Shown in pieces: positions 1-8,200 of a stretch of DNA of 64,000 bases (position 1 is its first letter; each line of letters opens with the position of its first letter). The stretch covers positions 124,001-188,000 of the forward strand of contig JACJYQ010000001.1 in the NCBI GenBank assembly GCA_020636025.1, in the 5' to 3' direction. The DNA comes from Lewinellaceae bacterium. Lineage in GTDB: Bacteria > Bacteroidota > Bacteroidia > Chitinophagales > Saprospiraceae. The notes below the pieces were generated by a model. It did no database searches, had not been told where the DNA came from, and was given only the letters and a program-made list of their open reading frames with translations. The translations under genes were made by a program, and so were the position numbers.

Positions 1-116
1 GCCAGTGTCTGGTTGGTAAAAGTTATTTTGGAACGAAAGGTGGTATTGAGGTTCTGGGCGGTTGTATGGAGCAATGGTGTTAGGGTTATCAACAGAAGAT
101 AAAATAAACGTTGCAT
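1..116 (-). CDS. Secreted protein, N-terminal fragment cut by the window edge
   Basis: An open frame begins with ATG at 116 and runs leftward off the window. The 38 visible codons start MQRLFYLLLITLTPLL, a hydrophobic signal-peptide core, followed by HTTAQ, which fits signal peptidase I cleavage after the A. The mature part begins NLNTTFRSKITFTNQTLA. This start resembles, from memory, the LVIVD-repeat or 'choice-of-anchor B' secreted proteins of Saprospiria, but too little is visible to name it. It lies on the same strand as the beta-helix gene at 227-1609, whose stop is 110 bp upstream of this start. The 117-226 interval holds a word array at its right end and no other gene. Confidence 0.6.
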   Translation of the reverse strand, partial: MQRLFYLLLITLTPLLHTTAQNLNTTFRSKITFTNQTL

Positions 117-177
117 CTAATTTTAGTTGATAAGCATTGCGATGCAACGAAGGTCGCAAGAATTGTCAGAAACCCAA

Positions 178-229
178 CAATTGATTATTGTCGTTGATGA
201 TCAATTATTTGATTTTTCGTTGATTATCA
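178..229. repeat. Intergenic word array following the stop of the beta-helix gene
   Basis: Read on the minus strand, the array starts at the TGA stop of the gene ending at 227 and continues as AT-rich words. CGTTGAT (plus-strand reading) occurs at 192-198 and 218-224, and TTGATgATCAA at 194-204 is an imperfect palindrome. It is a weaker example of the arrays described further along the window and shares their position directly at a stop codon. Confidence 0.4.
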
Positions 230-1609
230 GTGTTTTAACAAGGGTAATGTTTGTTGAAATAATCCTGATTTAATGCGTAAAAAGTATAAACCTGGCGACA
301 AACCCGATATGTCAAGTCTGTTCAAATGAATACTGCCTGGAATTTCCCAACCATGCAAATCAAGGATGAAAAATGTCTCTCCACCTTGCAGGCCACCAAC
401 CTGTATTTGATCAATTGCCGGGTTTGGAAATACAGAATATCTGGAATTAGAAAGTGTATTTGTGCCAGATTGAACAGGATTGGCGTGAGCTCCTGCATCT
501 ATTGTCGACGCACGGTTTTGACTTCCAACCGGGTGAAGATACTCATCTTCCGGGCTGAGTGAATATGCTCCTGCCATACCCGAACTTTGAGCAAGCCCGA
601 CAGCCGGACTGCCCATTTGCAAGTGAAAATCATAGTTGAGGGGGTCCGTAAAATTCATTTCTGCCACGGTGCCTGAGATATTTCCTGCGGTGTCCAGTTC
701 CACAGCATTTCCCGAAATCCTGGTTCCAGGCCCGGCGAAAATGTTGTTCCAGGCTTTCAGTTTCTGAGCGCCGTTTCCAAGTTGAATAAAGCTGCCGTTG
801 CCTTTGTTGTTTACAAAAGTGTTATACACCACATACAGCTCAGAATTTGGGTTGCTGAGCCCTTCCATCCCGTATCCCACCAGATTTGAGTTTTCGGATT
901 GTGGATCCTGCACAATCACATTTCCCATGATTATCGAAAAACCGCCATTGGGCAGATCGATGTTTCGGCTGGCAGTGCCGTTTTCATCACTCAGGCGATT
1001 GCAATAAATGATGTTGGTATAGGCCCTGCTTTTCAATTCGTGGCCTACTCTTGCGTCGTGTGAATAATTGAACCTGAATACAAGCGAATGCGCGTGATTG
1101 ATGTACAAATTATGGGCAAGTCCGTTGTCGTACCCGTTTCCGCTGAACTCACAATGCTCGATCAGAAAATCTCCGCTGGCGATGTCGCCCGCCAAAATGC
1201 CGTTTTCATTGTCGTGAAAAAAACAATTCCTCACCGTCAGGTTTATGCCTTCCGAACGAATGCCGGCTCCGTTCAGGTCGGGACAAGCGGCTTCTGAAAA
1301 TTCAATATTCTCAACAGTTACATCGTCTCCAACAATTACCCAAATGGCTTTTCCGCCATATACATTGCCTCCGCTTTTCAAATGCGCTTTGCCGCCCACT
1401 CCTTTAAATACCAGGTTGTTTGCCGTCCACCTGGCCACATCGCCTGGATAAATACCTGCATCTATCAGTATGGTGTCGCCGTTTTGTACCAGATTGGCGA
1501 CCTGGCTGGGCTTTGCGTGAGAATGGCCCGGGCCGATCAGCCAGGTGGTGGCCTGGATGGAGGAGAATGAAATGGAGAGAAAAAAAATGAGGGTGTACAA
1601 GCTTCGCAT
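227..1609 (-). CDS. Secreted right-handed beta-helix protein with T9SS sorting domain
   Basis: The 460-residue product has a signal peptide (MRSLYTLIFFLSISFSSIQA). A body of about 350 residues follows with the repeated short beta-strand pattern of right-handed parallel beta-helix proteins (VTVENIEFSEA, LTVRNCFFHDN, FLIEHCEFSGN, IIMGNVIVQD, LYVVYNTFVNN), the fold of pectate-lyase-like enzymes and cell-surface carbohydrate binders. The last 75 residues (SRYSVFPNPAIDQIQV to the end) are a type A Por-secretion sorting domain, so the protein should cross the outer membrane by T9SS and be anchored or released. No catalytic residues can be assigned, so lyase activity is only possible. The start at 1609 is supported by the signal peptide and by a promoter 21-52 bp upstream. 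Confidence 0.85.
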   Translation of the reverse strand: MRSLYTLIFFLSISFSSIQATTWLIGPGHSHAKPSQVANLVQNGDTILIDAGIYPGDVARWTANNLVFKGVGGKAHLKSGGNVYGGKAIWVIVGDDVTVENIEFSEAACPDLNGAGIRSEGINLTVRNCFFHDNENGILAGDIASGDFLIEHCEFSGNGYDNGLAHNLYINHAHSLVFRFNYSHDARVGHELKSRAYTNIIYCNRLSDENGTASRNIDLPNGGFSIIMGNVIVQDPQSENSNLVGYGMEGLSNPNSELYVVYNTFVNNKGNGSFIQLGNGAQKLKAWNNIFAGPGTRISGNAVELDTAGNISGTVAEMNFTDPLNYDFHLQMGSPAVGLAQSSGMAGAYSLSPEDEYLHPVGSQNRASTIDAGAHANPVQSGTNTLSNSRYSVFPNPAIDQIQVGGLQGGETFFILDLHGWEIPGSIHLNRLDISGLSPGLYFLRIKSGLFQQTLPLLKH

Positions 1610-1629
1610 GGGAAATATTTTTGACTTGT

Positions 1630-1661
1630 CAAATGTAGGGTAAAAGGGAGCGCTTTCCGAA
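1630..1661 (-). promoter_or_regulatory. Bacteroidota promoter of the beta-helix gene
   Basis: Read on the minus strand there is TTCG, 20 bp, then TACATTTG. The -7 element matches TAnnTTTG exactly and the -33 element differs from TTTG at one base. It lies 21 bp upstream of the ATG at 1609. Confidence 0.55.
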
Positions 1662-1680
1662 TGGGAGGGGTTTGATTACC

Positions 1681-1791
1681 TGATTAATAGATTACATGAA
1701 CATATGATTTATGATTGGATTTTTGATTGACCTGAAGCAATTATTCTTCAATCACTTCAAGTAATCATATGTTCATGTAATCTATTAATCA
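1681..1791. repeat. Inverted repeat with 29-bp perfect arms
   Basis: The arms 1681-1709 and 1763-1791 are perfect reverse complements over 29 bp and are separated by 53 bp of related AT-rich sequence. The arms are built from short words (GATTA, CATGAAC, CATATGATT). The structure lies upstream of the beta-helix promoter, between codirectional genes on the minus strand. It has no U-run like an intrinsic terminator and no coding content. Confidence 0.85.
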
Positions 1792-1835
1792 TTTGTTCAT
1801 CTAACACTGAGAGAATTACGACATATTTGATGTTA

Positions 1836-1945
1836 CCCTTTCAGGGCTCATTTCATGATCATGATCATGTACATGTATAGGGCCTCACCCTATGTTATGG
1901 GATGTATCCCCTCCGGGGAATTTTTTAGGCTAGACTCTACGCTCT
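1836..1945. repeat. GC-rich multi-hairpin element downstream of yraN
   Basis: The stretch contains a chain of small dyads: CCCTttcAGGG (1836-1846), ATAGGGcctcaCCCTAT (1877-1893) and CCCCtccGGGG (1908-1918), with overlapping TGATCATGATCATG copies between the first two. The rest, up to the yraN stop at 1969, has no gene. From memory, similar GCCCT/AGGGC hairpin chains are dispersed between genes in many Bacteroidota genomes, so this is probably one copy of a mobile or REP-like repeat. This is not verified here. Confidence 0.45.
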
Positions 1946-1968
1946 GATCGTAATGAAATGAGTTGGAT

Positions 1969-2358
1969 TCACTTCCTTGGAAAGAAAACATCCTCCGCAT
2001 GCCGAAGGTCTGTTAAATTTCCATTGTGCAAGACAATAGCGATCGTATCAAATCGTATTTCCCAGTCGTAATTGATCTTTTCCATGTAAAAGCCGGCTGT
2101 ACGCGCCAGGGTTTTCATTTTCTGGCGTTTTACGGCGCCTTCCGGGCCACCGAAGCGCTCGCTGCTGCGGGTTTTGACTTCTACGAAAACGAGTAACCGG
2201 TCGTTTTCCCAGGCGATGATGTCAATTTCACCTTTTCCGGCACGCCAGTTGCGTGCTGCAATTTTCCAGCCTTTGTCTTCGAGATATTGTGCGGCGAGGG
2301 ATTCGCCAAGTTTGCCTGTCTCAATATGAGCAGGGTCGGGGTTTGGTTTTTCAGTCAT
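1969..2358 (-). CDS. yraN: YraN family protein (UPF0102, nuclease-like fold)
   Basis: The 129-residue product matches the YraN family in length and motifs. GEIDIIAW (D46) and VFVEVKTRS (E60, K62) give the D-x(n)-ExK pattern of PD-(D/E)XK nucleases and Holliday-junction-resolvase-like proteins, and TGKLGESLAAQYL near the N terminus is the family's first motif. The cellular role of YraN is not established; involvement in DNA processing is an inference from the fold. The ATG at 2358 gives the family's usual length. It lies on the same strand as rimO, 222 bp downstream of it, with an inverted word array between them. Confidence 0.9.
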   Translation of the reverse strand: MTEKPNPDPAHIETGKLGESLAAQYLEDKGWKIAARNWRAGKGEIDIIAWENDRLLVFVEVKTRSSERFGGPEGAVKRQKMKTLARTAGFYMEKINYDWEIRFDTIAIVLHNGNLTDLRHAEDVFFPRK

Positions 2359-2412
2359 GGTTTTTTGAGGTTGTAGTTTAGTTGGCTATGACTAAACAGA
2401 AATTGACTTTGA

Positions 2413-2493
2413 ATTTATTTCTCGCAGATTTTACGCAGATTTTATTGCACAGATTCTACGCAGATTTGTCTGTGTAAAATCTGCGAGAAATAA
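2413..2493. repeat. Inverted word array (CGCAGATTTTA family) between rimO and yraN
   Basis: The left arm reads TTATTTCTCGCAGATTTTAC and the right arm (ending at 2493) is its inverted copy with one or two changes. Further copies of the word CAGATTyTACG lie in the loop. The 17-mer TCTGTGTAAAATCTGCG at 2469-2485 recurs exactly at 60121-60137. The array lies between codirectional genes and has no U-tract. Confidence 0.8.
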
Positions 2494-2580
2494 TACAGCC
2501 ATCAAAACCTTGGATGCATATTGTCACAGCTAACGTAGGTTGAAAGATGGGTTGGTCTTTACCTAAAGATACGCATTTGC

Positions 2581-3900
2581 TCACTCATTGTCAACCACCT
2601 CGCCATACAAATCGAACTCTTCAGCAGCGGTGATGCGAACATTGGCGAAATCGCCCAAGCGGATGTACGGACCTTTTACCGGAACCAGCACCTCATTATC
2701 CACTTCTGGCGAATCTGCTTCCGTACGACCTATAAAATATTGACCTTCAATGCGATCGAAAATTGTTTTGAATACCTGCCCGATCTTGGCCTCGTTCTTT
2801 TTTCTGGATATCTCTTCCTGAACTTCCATCAGGCGTCGTGCTCTTTCAGCTTTGACTTCTGCCGGAATTTCATCCTCCATCTCATAGGCCCGGGTGCCTT
2901 CTTCGTGCGAATATTCAAACACGCCGACACGCTCGAATGCCTGCTCCCGGACAAACTCCAACAATTCTTCAAAGGCCTCTTCAGTTTCTCCGGGATGCCC
3001 AACCAAAAAGGTGGTACGCAAAGAAATGCCAGGTACTTTTTCGCGGATGGTATTCAGCAATTGTTCTGTTTCAGTTTTAGTGATTTGTCTGCGCATGGCA
3101 TCCAACACGGCATCGCTGGCATGTTGAAGCGGTATGTCCAGGTAATTGCATATTTCTTTTCGCTCGCGCATGGCATCCAGTATTTCAAGTGGGAACTTGG
3201 ATGGATAGGCGTAATGCAATCGAATCCATTCTATGCCTTCTACGTCTGCCAGCGTGTGGAGTAGCTTTGGTAATTCCCGGGATTTGTACAGGTCCAGGCC
3301 ATAATACGTCAGCTCCTGGGCAATCAACAAAAGCTCTTTGGTGCCGCGTTTGGCGAGGTTTTTTGCTTCGGCAACCAATTCATCTATTGGCCGGCTCACG
3401 TGTTTTCCCCGCATGAGCGGTATGGCACAAAAGGAGCAGGTGCGGTTACAGCCTTCGCTAATTTTCAGATAGGCATAATGGGGCAGGGTAGTGATGTCCC
3501 TTTCTCCCAACAGCTCATATTTATAATCTGCCTCCAAACGCGCAAGTAATGCTGGTATTTCCATGGTGCCAAAAAAGGCATCAACCTCGGGAATTTCTGT
3601 TTCGAGGTCGTCTTTGTAGCGTTGTGAAAGGCAGCCGGTTACGTACAGTTTATCGATGCCACCTGCTTTTTTTACATCGGCATAGGTGACGATGGTGTCT
3701 ATGCTTTCCTGTTTGGCCAGGTCAATAAATCCACAGGTATTGATGATCACCACATTGGCATCGCTGTTTTCTTTTTCATGGCTAACCTCAAAATCATTGC
3801 CCCGCAATTGGGTCATGATGTTCTCGCTGTCTACCAGATTTTTGGAGCAACCCAGGGTGATGATGTTAACCTTGTCTTTTTTTATGGATTTAGTCTTCAT
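2581..3900 (-). CDS. rimO: Ribosomal protein S12 methylthiotransferase RimO
   Basis: The 439-residue protein has the three-part layout of methylthiotransferases. An N-terminal UPF0004 domain carries the cluster cysteines C18, C56 and C90 (LGCSKN, NTCGF, TGCLSQRY). A radical-SAM domain has C151-x3-C155-x2-C158 (EGCNRTCSFC). A C-terminal TRAM domain covers about residues 370-435. The enzyme adds a methylthio group to the conserved aspartate of ribosomal protein S12, using SAM and two 4Fe-4S clusters. LGCSKNLVDSE and the SEGCNRTCSFCAIP context favour RimO over the tRNA-modifying MiaB. It is divergent from the DinB-like gene. Confidence 0.95.
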   Translation of the reverse strand: MKTKSIKKDKVNIITLGCSKNLVDSENIMTQLRGNDFEVSHEKENSDANVVIINTCGFIDLAKQESIDTIVTYADVKKAGGIDKLYVTGCLSQRYKDDLETEIPEVDAFFGTMEIPALLARLEADYKYELLGERDITTLPHYAYLKISEGCNRTCSFCAIPLMRGKHVSRPIDELVAEAKNLAKRGTKELLLIAQELTYYGLDLYKSRELPKLLHTLADVEGIEWIRLHYAYPSKFPLEILDAMRERKEICNYLDIPLQHASDAVLDAMRRQITKTETEQLLNTIREKVPGISLRTTFLVGHPGETEEAFEELLEFVREQAFERVGVFEYSHEEGTRAYEMEDEIPAEVKAERARRLMEVQEEISRKKNEAKIGQVFKTIFDRIEGQYFIGRTEADSPEVDNEVLVPVKGPYIRLGDFANVRITAAEEFDLYGEVVDNE

Positions 3901-4046
3901 AATTTATACCGGGTTAAACCGGGCTGCAAAGGTCTATCTATTTTTACTATGATTTAAGTGATTTATTTGAATAGCCTGATATTCCAGTATGTCATGATAG
4001 CTGGTTTCAACTTTGGGATTTTACTTTTAAAAAAATATGCATTTGC

Positions 4047-4077
4047 TTTGGGTACGAAAATTGTGCATCTACATTTG
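4047..4077 (+). promoter_or_regulatory. Bacteroidota promoter of the DinB-ribH unit
   Basis: TTTG at 4047-4050, 19 bp, then TACATTTG at 4070-4077 is an exact match to the TTTG / TAnnTTTG pattern. It lies inside the longest open frame, which shows that the ATG at 3958 is too far upstream and that the true start is the ATG at 4087, with a very short leader. Confidence 0.7.
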
Positions 4078-4086
4078 CAGCCACTT

Positions 4087-4632
4087 ATGCAAGAAGAATT
4101 GCTTAATCGCCTCGAAACTGATCTCCGATCCATACAGGATCTGGTGCGTACCCAAATTGCCGACAAACCAGAGGAGGCTTTAAAAGTACGTCCGGATCTC
4201 AATTCCTGGAATTCCTTGGAATGTATCGCTCACCTCAATCTGTTCATGGAAATGTATTTACCAAGGATTGAGAAATCCATTCATCTGGCAAAAGCAAGAA
4301 GCTGGAAGCCCGGAACTCAGCTTAAATATACCGGGACAGCGAAGCGCGTACTAAAGCAGGCTAATCCTGCCAACAACAAACCGCGAAAGACGGCCAAACG
4401 GTATGATTTTATTCATCAGCCAATTGGGACTGAAGTAATCAAGCCATTTCTGATCAATAATGAGCGTTTGTTGCGTAATGTTCAGGCATCCAGGGTGGTT
4501 GATTTGAATAAGGCTAAAATAGGCTGGGGGCCATCAGGCTTTTACAAAATTACCCTTGGCAACTGTCTGGAGTGGCTTGTACTGCATAGCCAGCGTCATT
4601 TGCAGCAAGCCATGCGGACCATAAATTCCTAA
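4087..4632 (+). CDS. DinB-like (four-helix, metal-binding) protein
   Basis: The 181-residue product looks like the DinB/YfiT superfamily, metal-dependent four-helix bundles that often act as thiol S-transferases. The helix around SLECIAHLNLFMEMY supplies one histidine (H49). The C-terminal helix WLVLHSQRHLQQAMR supplies two more (H167, H171), in the arrangement that holds the metal in this family. No substrate can be inferred. I chose the ATG at 4087 instead of the frame's earlier ATG at 3958 because a clear promoter lies between them and the extra residues resemble no family member. The stop is 4 bp before ribH, so the two are probably cotranscribed. Confidence 0.75.
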   Translation: MQEELLNRLETDLRSIQDLVRTQIADKPEEALKVRPDLNSWNSLECIAHLNLFMEMYLPRIEKSIHLAKARSWKPGTQLKYTGTAKRVLKQANPANNKPRKTAKRYDFIHQPIGTEVIKPFLINNERLLRNVQASRVVDLNKAKIGWGPSGFYKITLGNCLEWLVLHSQRHLQQAMRTINS

Positions 4633-4636
4633 TGCT

Positions 4637-5155
4637 ATGGCATCTTCATTAAAGAATCTTTCCAGCTATAACGACAAGGAAGTTCCTTCGGCATCAGATA
4701 TGCTATTTGGAATTGTTTTGTCCGAATGGAATGCGGAAATAACGCACAGCTTGTATCAGGGCTGTATCGATACCTTACTGAAACACGGCGCCAAAGAAGA
4801 AAATGTTTATGTAGCCAGGGTGCCGGGATCCTTTGAATTAACGACTGGCGCCAGAATCCTAAGCGGGCAACACAATCTCGATGCCGTAATTTGCCTTGGC
4901 TGTGTGATTAAAGGAGAGACCAGTCATGATGAATACATCAATCAGGCCGTTGCTACGGGGCTGACGAATCTCGGGATCACCACTGGAAAGCCATTTATAT
5001 TTGGCCTGCTCACCACCAATGACGAACAACAGGCAAAGGAACGCTCCGGTGGCAAACACGGCAATAAGGGTACCGAAGCTGCCATCACGGCCATCCGCAT
5101 GGCTGCCCTGAAACGCGAAGCTTCCGGCACCACCAAGAAAAAAATCGGATTTTAA
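4637..5155 (+). CDS. ribH: 6,7-dimethyl-8-ribityllumazine synthase
   Basis: RibH joins 5-amino-6-ribitylaminouracil with 3,4-dihydroxy-2-butanone 4-phosphate, the next-to-last step of riboflavin synthesis. The 172-residue protein shows the family's landmarks: VLSEWNAEIT near residue 28, the phosphate-binding VPGSFELT, and IKGETSHDEY with the catalytic histidine H97. Its end, with the Lys/Ile-rich tail, is normal for Bacteroidota. It follows the DinB-like gene by 4 bp and converges with the large helicase gene. The 43 bp between their stops is a word array. No FMN riboswitch is visible upstream. Confidence 0.95.
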   Translation: MASSLKNLSSYNDKEVPSASDMLFGIVLSEWNAEITHSLYQGCIDTLLKHGAKEENVYVARVPGSFELTTGARILSGQHNLDAVICLGCVIKGETSHDEYINQAVATGLTNLGITTGKPFIFGLLTTNDEQQAKERSGGKHGNKGTEAAITAIRMAALKREASGTTKKKIGF

Positions 5156-5159
5156 TAAA

Positions 5160-5201
5160 CATTAGCTAATTATCACATTATCAAATTAGCTAATTATCTC
5201 A
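5160..5201. repeat. Word array (ATTAGCTAATTATC family) between ribH and helicase
   Basis: ATTAGCTAATTATC occurs twice, at 5161-5174 and 5185-5198, joined by ACATTATCAA. TAGCTA is itself palindromic. The array fills nearly the whole space between the two convergent stops and reaches the helicase TGA at 5199. A 23-bp stretch starting at 5161 recurs exactly in the array at 62943-63056. Confidence 0.8.
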
Positions 5202-8200
5202 CTCTTCTCCAATCGTCAACAGCCTACTCGCCAGTTTCCGGGCTTCCTGCTTCGGGCTGCGCCACCAATGTGCTGAAAGCGCCGGCACATAGGAAATGCC
5301 CTGTTTCCGGAAATAATTCTTGAGCTTTTCTTCCCACTCATAACTGGGTATTTTGGTTGAGACCATTACCCCGTCAAATGCGACTACGCTGCTTGGTTCC
5401 TCGTCGCGCATTCCCTGAATAAACAAGGGCGTTCTTACCCCGGCTGCCAGTCCTGATTTCCGCATTTGGCTTTGCTCGAAATAGGGTCGTAAGGCCAGTT
5501 CTACTTCTTCGGCAAAAACGGTTGGCTCAAAATAGGAGTCTTCATAATCGAGCAGGAGCTTCATTTTGCTTAATTGCTCTTCAGCCGCCTCGCGTTCTCC
5601 GCGTTGTAGGTTGTCGGCGAAGGTTACCAAGTGTGACAGGATACAGGTTCCCAGGAAATTTTTATCGGAAGCCAGCACTGAGTGCAGACCTTCCGGAATG
5701 GAGTGCGCTACGTAGAATTTTTGCGTTGCCCTGGTAAGCACAACATGCAACTGGTTGAATCCCAACTGGCTGTTCCAGAAATGCAGATCGCGGGTGAGGC
5801 TTCCATTGGCATCTGTGACGCCATGTGTCAGGGAAAGCAACATCACATCCACATGCTGACCCTGAAGTTCCGCAAATTGGTAAACGCCCAGTCCGTTCAG
5901 GTACAATTGCTGGATCTTTTCCCATCCGGCCAGCTTTTTCTGTCTGATTCGCAGCAATTGCGCTGCAATCAGATCGCGTTGCTGAACCGTTGCGCATGCG
6001 ATACCCACCACTGGATAAGTGTGGGTTGGCGTTTGCTCAATCAGGTTTAACCAGTCGATTATCTGGCGGGCTTCCGCTTCATTGGTTCCGGTTTTTTCGT
6101 CAAATCTGCCCTCCACATTCACTACCACAGTAGAATCTAGAGCACTGCGCCCCGAAGGAATTCGCTGGAATGGTGTGCCAAAGGCTATCTTGTTAAACCG
6201 AACCCAGCCTTCAGGCGTATCCTGATGCTGGTATTCCAGGGTTTGCGGTTGTGCGCCTATGCCGATGCAGAACTCCAGAATGTCGTCTTCCGCAAACGGG
6301 GTCATGTCCTGGCGGGCATCACCAAATACCACCAGATGCTTGGCCATGTCAAACAAGTGATAACATTCTTGTTTGGGTATGTTATGTGCTTCATCAACCA
6401 GTACAACATCAAATACTGTTTTGGACAGTTGCATCACATCCAGGGCTACCTGTGGTGTTGTCAGTAGCACAGGTAGTGTTTCCGTAAGCGGTTCAATATG
6501 ATTTTGGAAAAGGTCTTCCGCTTTCAGTTCCGCTGAAAGTTTCCGATTGTCTTTGCCAAACCAGTTTTTATAATCCTTTGAATAAGAAGATTTTAAGCTT
6601 TTCAGGGCTTTCATCTTACGCTCGTACCACAGGCTGCTTATCTGACCTGGCAGTACCAGATTTAGCTCACGGGTGTAACTGGCCAGATTTTCCTGGGTGA
6701 TTTCATCCCAAACGAGTGATGGTTGAAATTCTTTCTGCAACAGGTGATGCAGATACCAGCTTTCAAAAGCTTTTTGCCAGTTGTCCGGTTTGATTTTGCA
6801 TAGCGACTGCACTGCTTTTTGCGCAGCCGGTTCAAGCGCCAGCCAGTGATTTTGCCAAATGTAAAAATCATCAAAATCCCGCAGGTAAAACTGGGTATCC
6901 TCGAGTCTGGCAATGATGGATTCGAGGTATTCCTGCCTTTTGGGAAGTGTCAGCATCTCGTGCTTTAATTCATCCTGATAAAGGCCAGACTCATTAAACT
7001 CTTCCAGATAGGAATCAAGTGAGTATTCCAATTCCTTGATCTTTTCTCTGAAATCCAGTTCTGCATGAATGCTTTTTGCATTTAAACGGCGTACATCCTC
7101 TCGCACAATAGAAGGAATTCTGCGATGCCACATGCGCAATGCCGAGTCAAAATCCTTGGTTAGCTCACTAATCCTTCTGATGTTTTTAAGGTCGAGGCTG
7201 GCAGGAAAATCGAATTCAAAATAACGACGGAGGCCATAAGTACGGCGCATCTCATCGAAAATGCCGCCTATTTTTTCCTTGGCAGCAACAATCTCTTTGT
7301 ACTTGTCGCTGAATACTCCGTAAAGCTTTTCGGAGTTGGAGATCGGCTTTTCGAAGTCAGGTCCAAATCGGGTTACACCGTCTTCCAGACCGTCGCGGAT
7401 GCGCTTGACAAAACTAGCCAGATCGTAGTAGTACTGCTCAAAATGGTCTTGAAGACCTTCGGAATAGTCATTAATCTGTGAGATATACTTATGATGCAAG
7501 GCGGTTGCCTTGTTCATCAGAGATTTTACCTGACCCTGTGTCCAGGCCAGGCCTTTTTCGGCATCGTTTTCAATAAAAATGTCGTGATTGAGGCTGTTGA
7601 GCGGGTGATGTAGAGTAGGGAAGCGCCTAAACAGTGGCTCAGAGGCATAAATCGCGTTTACGATGTCGTCGTATTCTTCCTTGGTGAATGCAAATTCCTG
7701 TGGGTTTAGCAAACTCAACAGTAGCTCTTTGCCTTCCGAGCGGTTGGCTCTCAGATATCGGCCAACCGTTTCACTAAAACTCTGTTCTCCAAAAAGCGGC
7801 GCATGAAGGCCTTCCCAGGCTTTATCCAGTTTATTTTGTTCCCGCTGGGTTTTGTTCAGCAGGGTTTTATACATCTCTGGATTAAAAGAAGGCTTGCTCT
7901 TTGAATCAGCGCTCATGCGCAGCATATCTGCCAACATAAGCTTGTCGCCCTCGAGATCTCTCAGGACAAAGGATAGTTCACCGACACCTTTTTCCAGGAG
8001 AAATTTCTGGGCCCGGCGAAGAGCATTTATGCTTTTTGATACCACGAGACACTTCTTCCCGTTGGAAAGGGCATTCATGGCAATGGCAGAAATCAGGTAT
8101 GTTTTTCCGGAGCCTGACGCTCCTTCCACAACTGTGAGGGCGTTTTTCTGAATGGAAGCCATGACCGACCGCTGTGATGGATCGAGAGGCAAAAGGGGGA

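Noticed and set aside
3958..4086. N-terminal extension of the DinB-like protein
   Set aside because: A consensus promoter lies inside it and the extension is unlike the family, so the ATG at 4087 is used.
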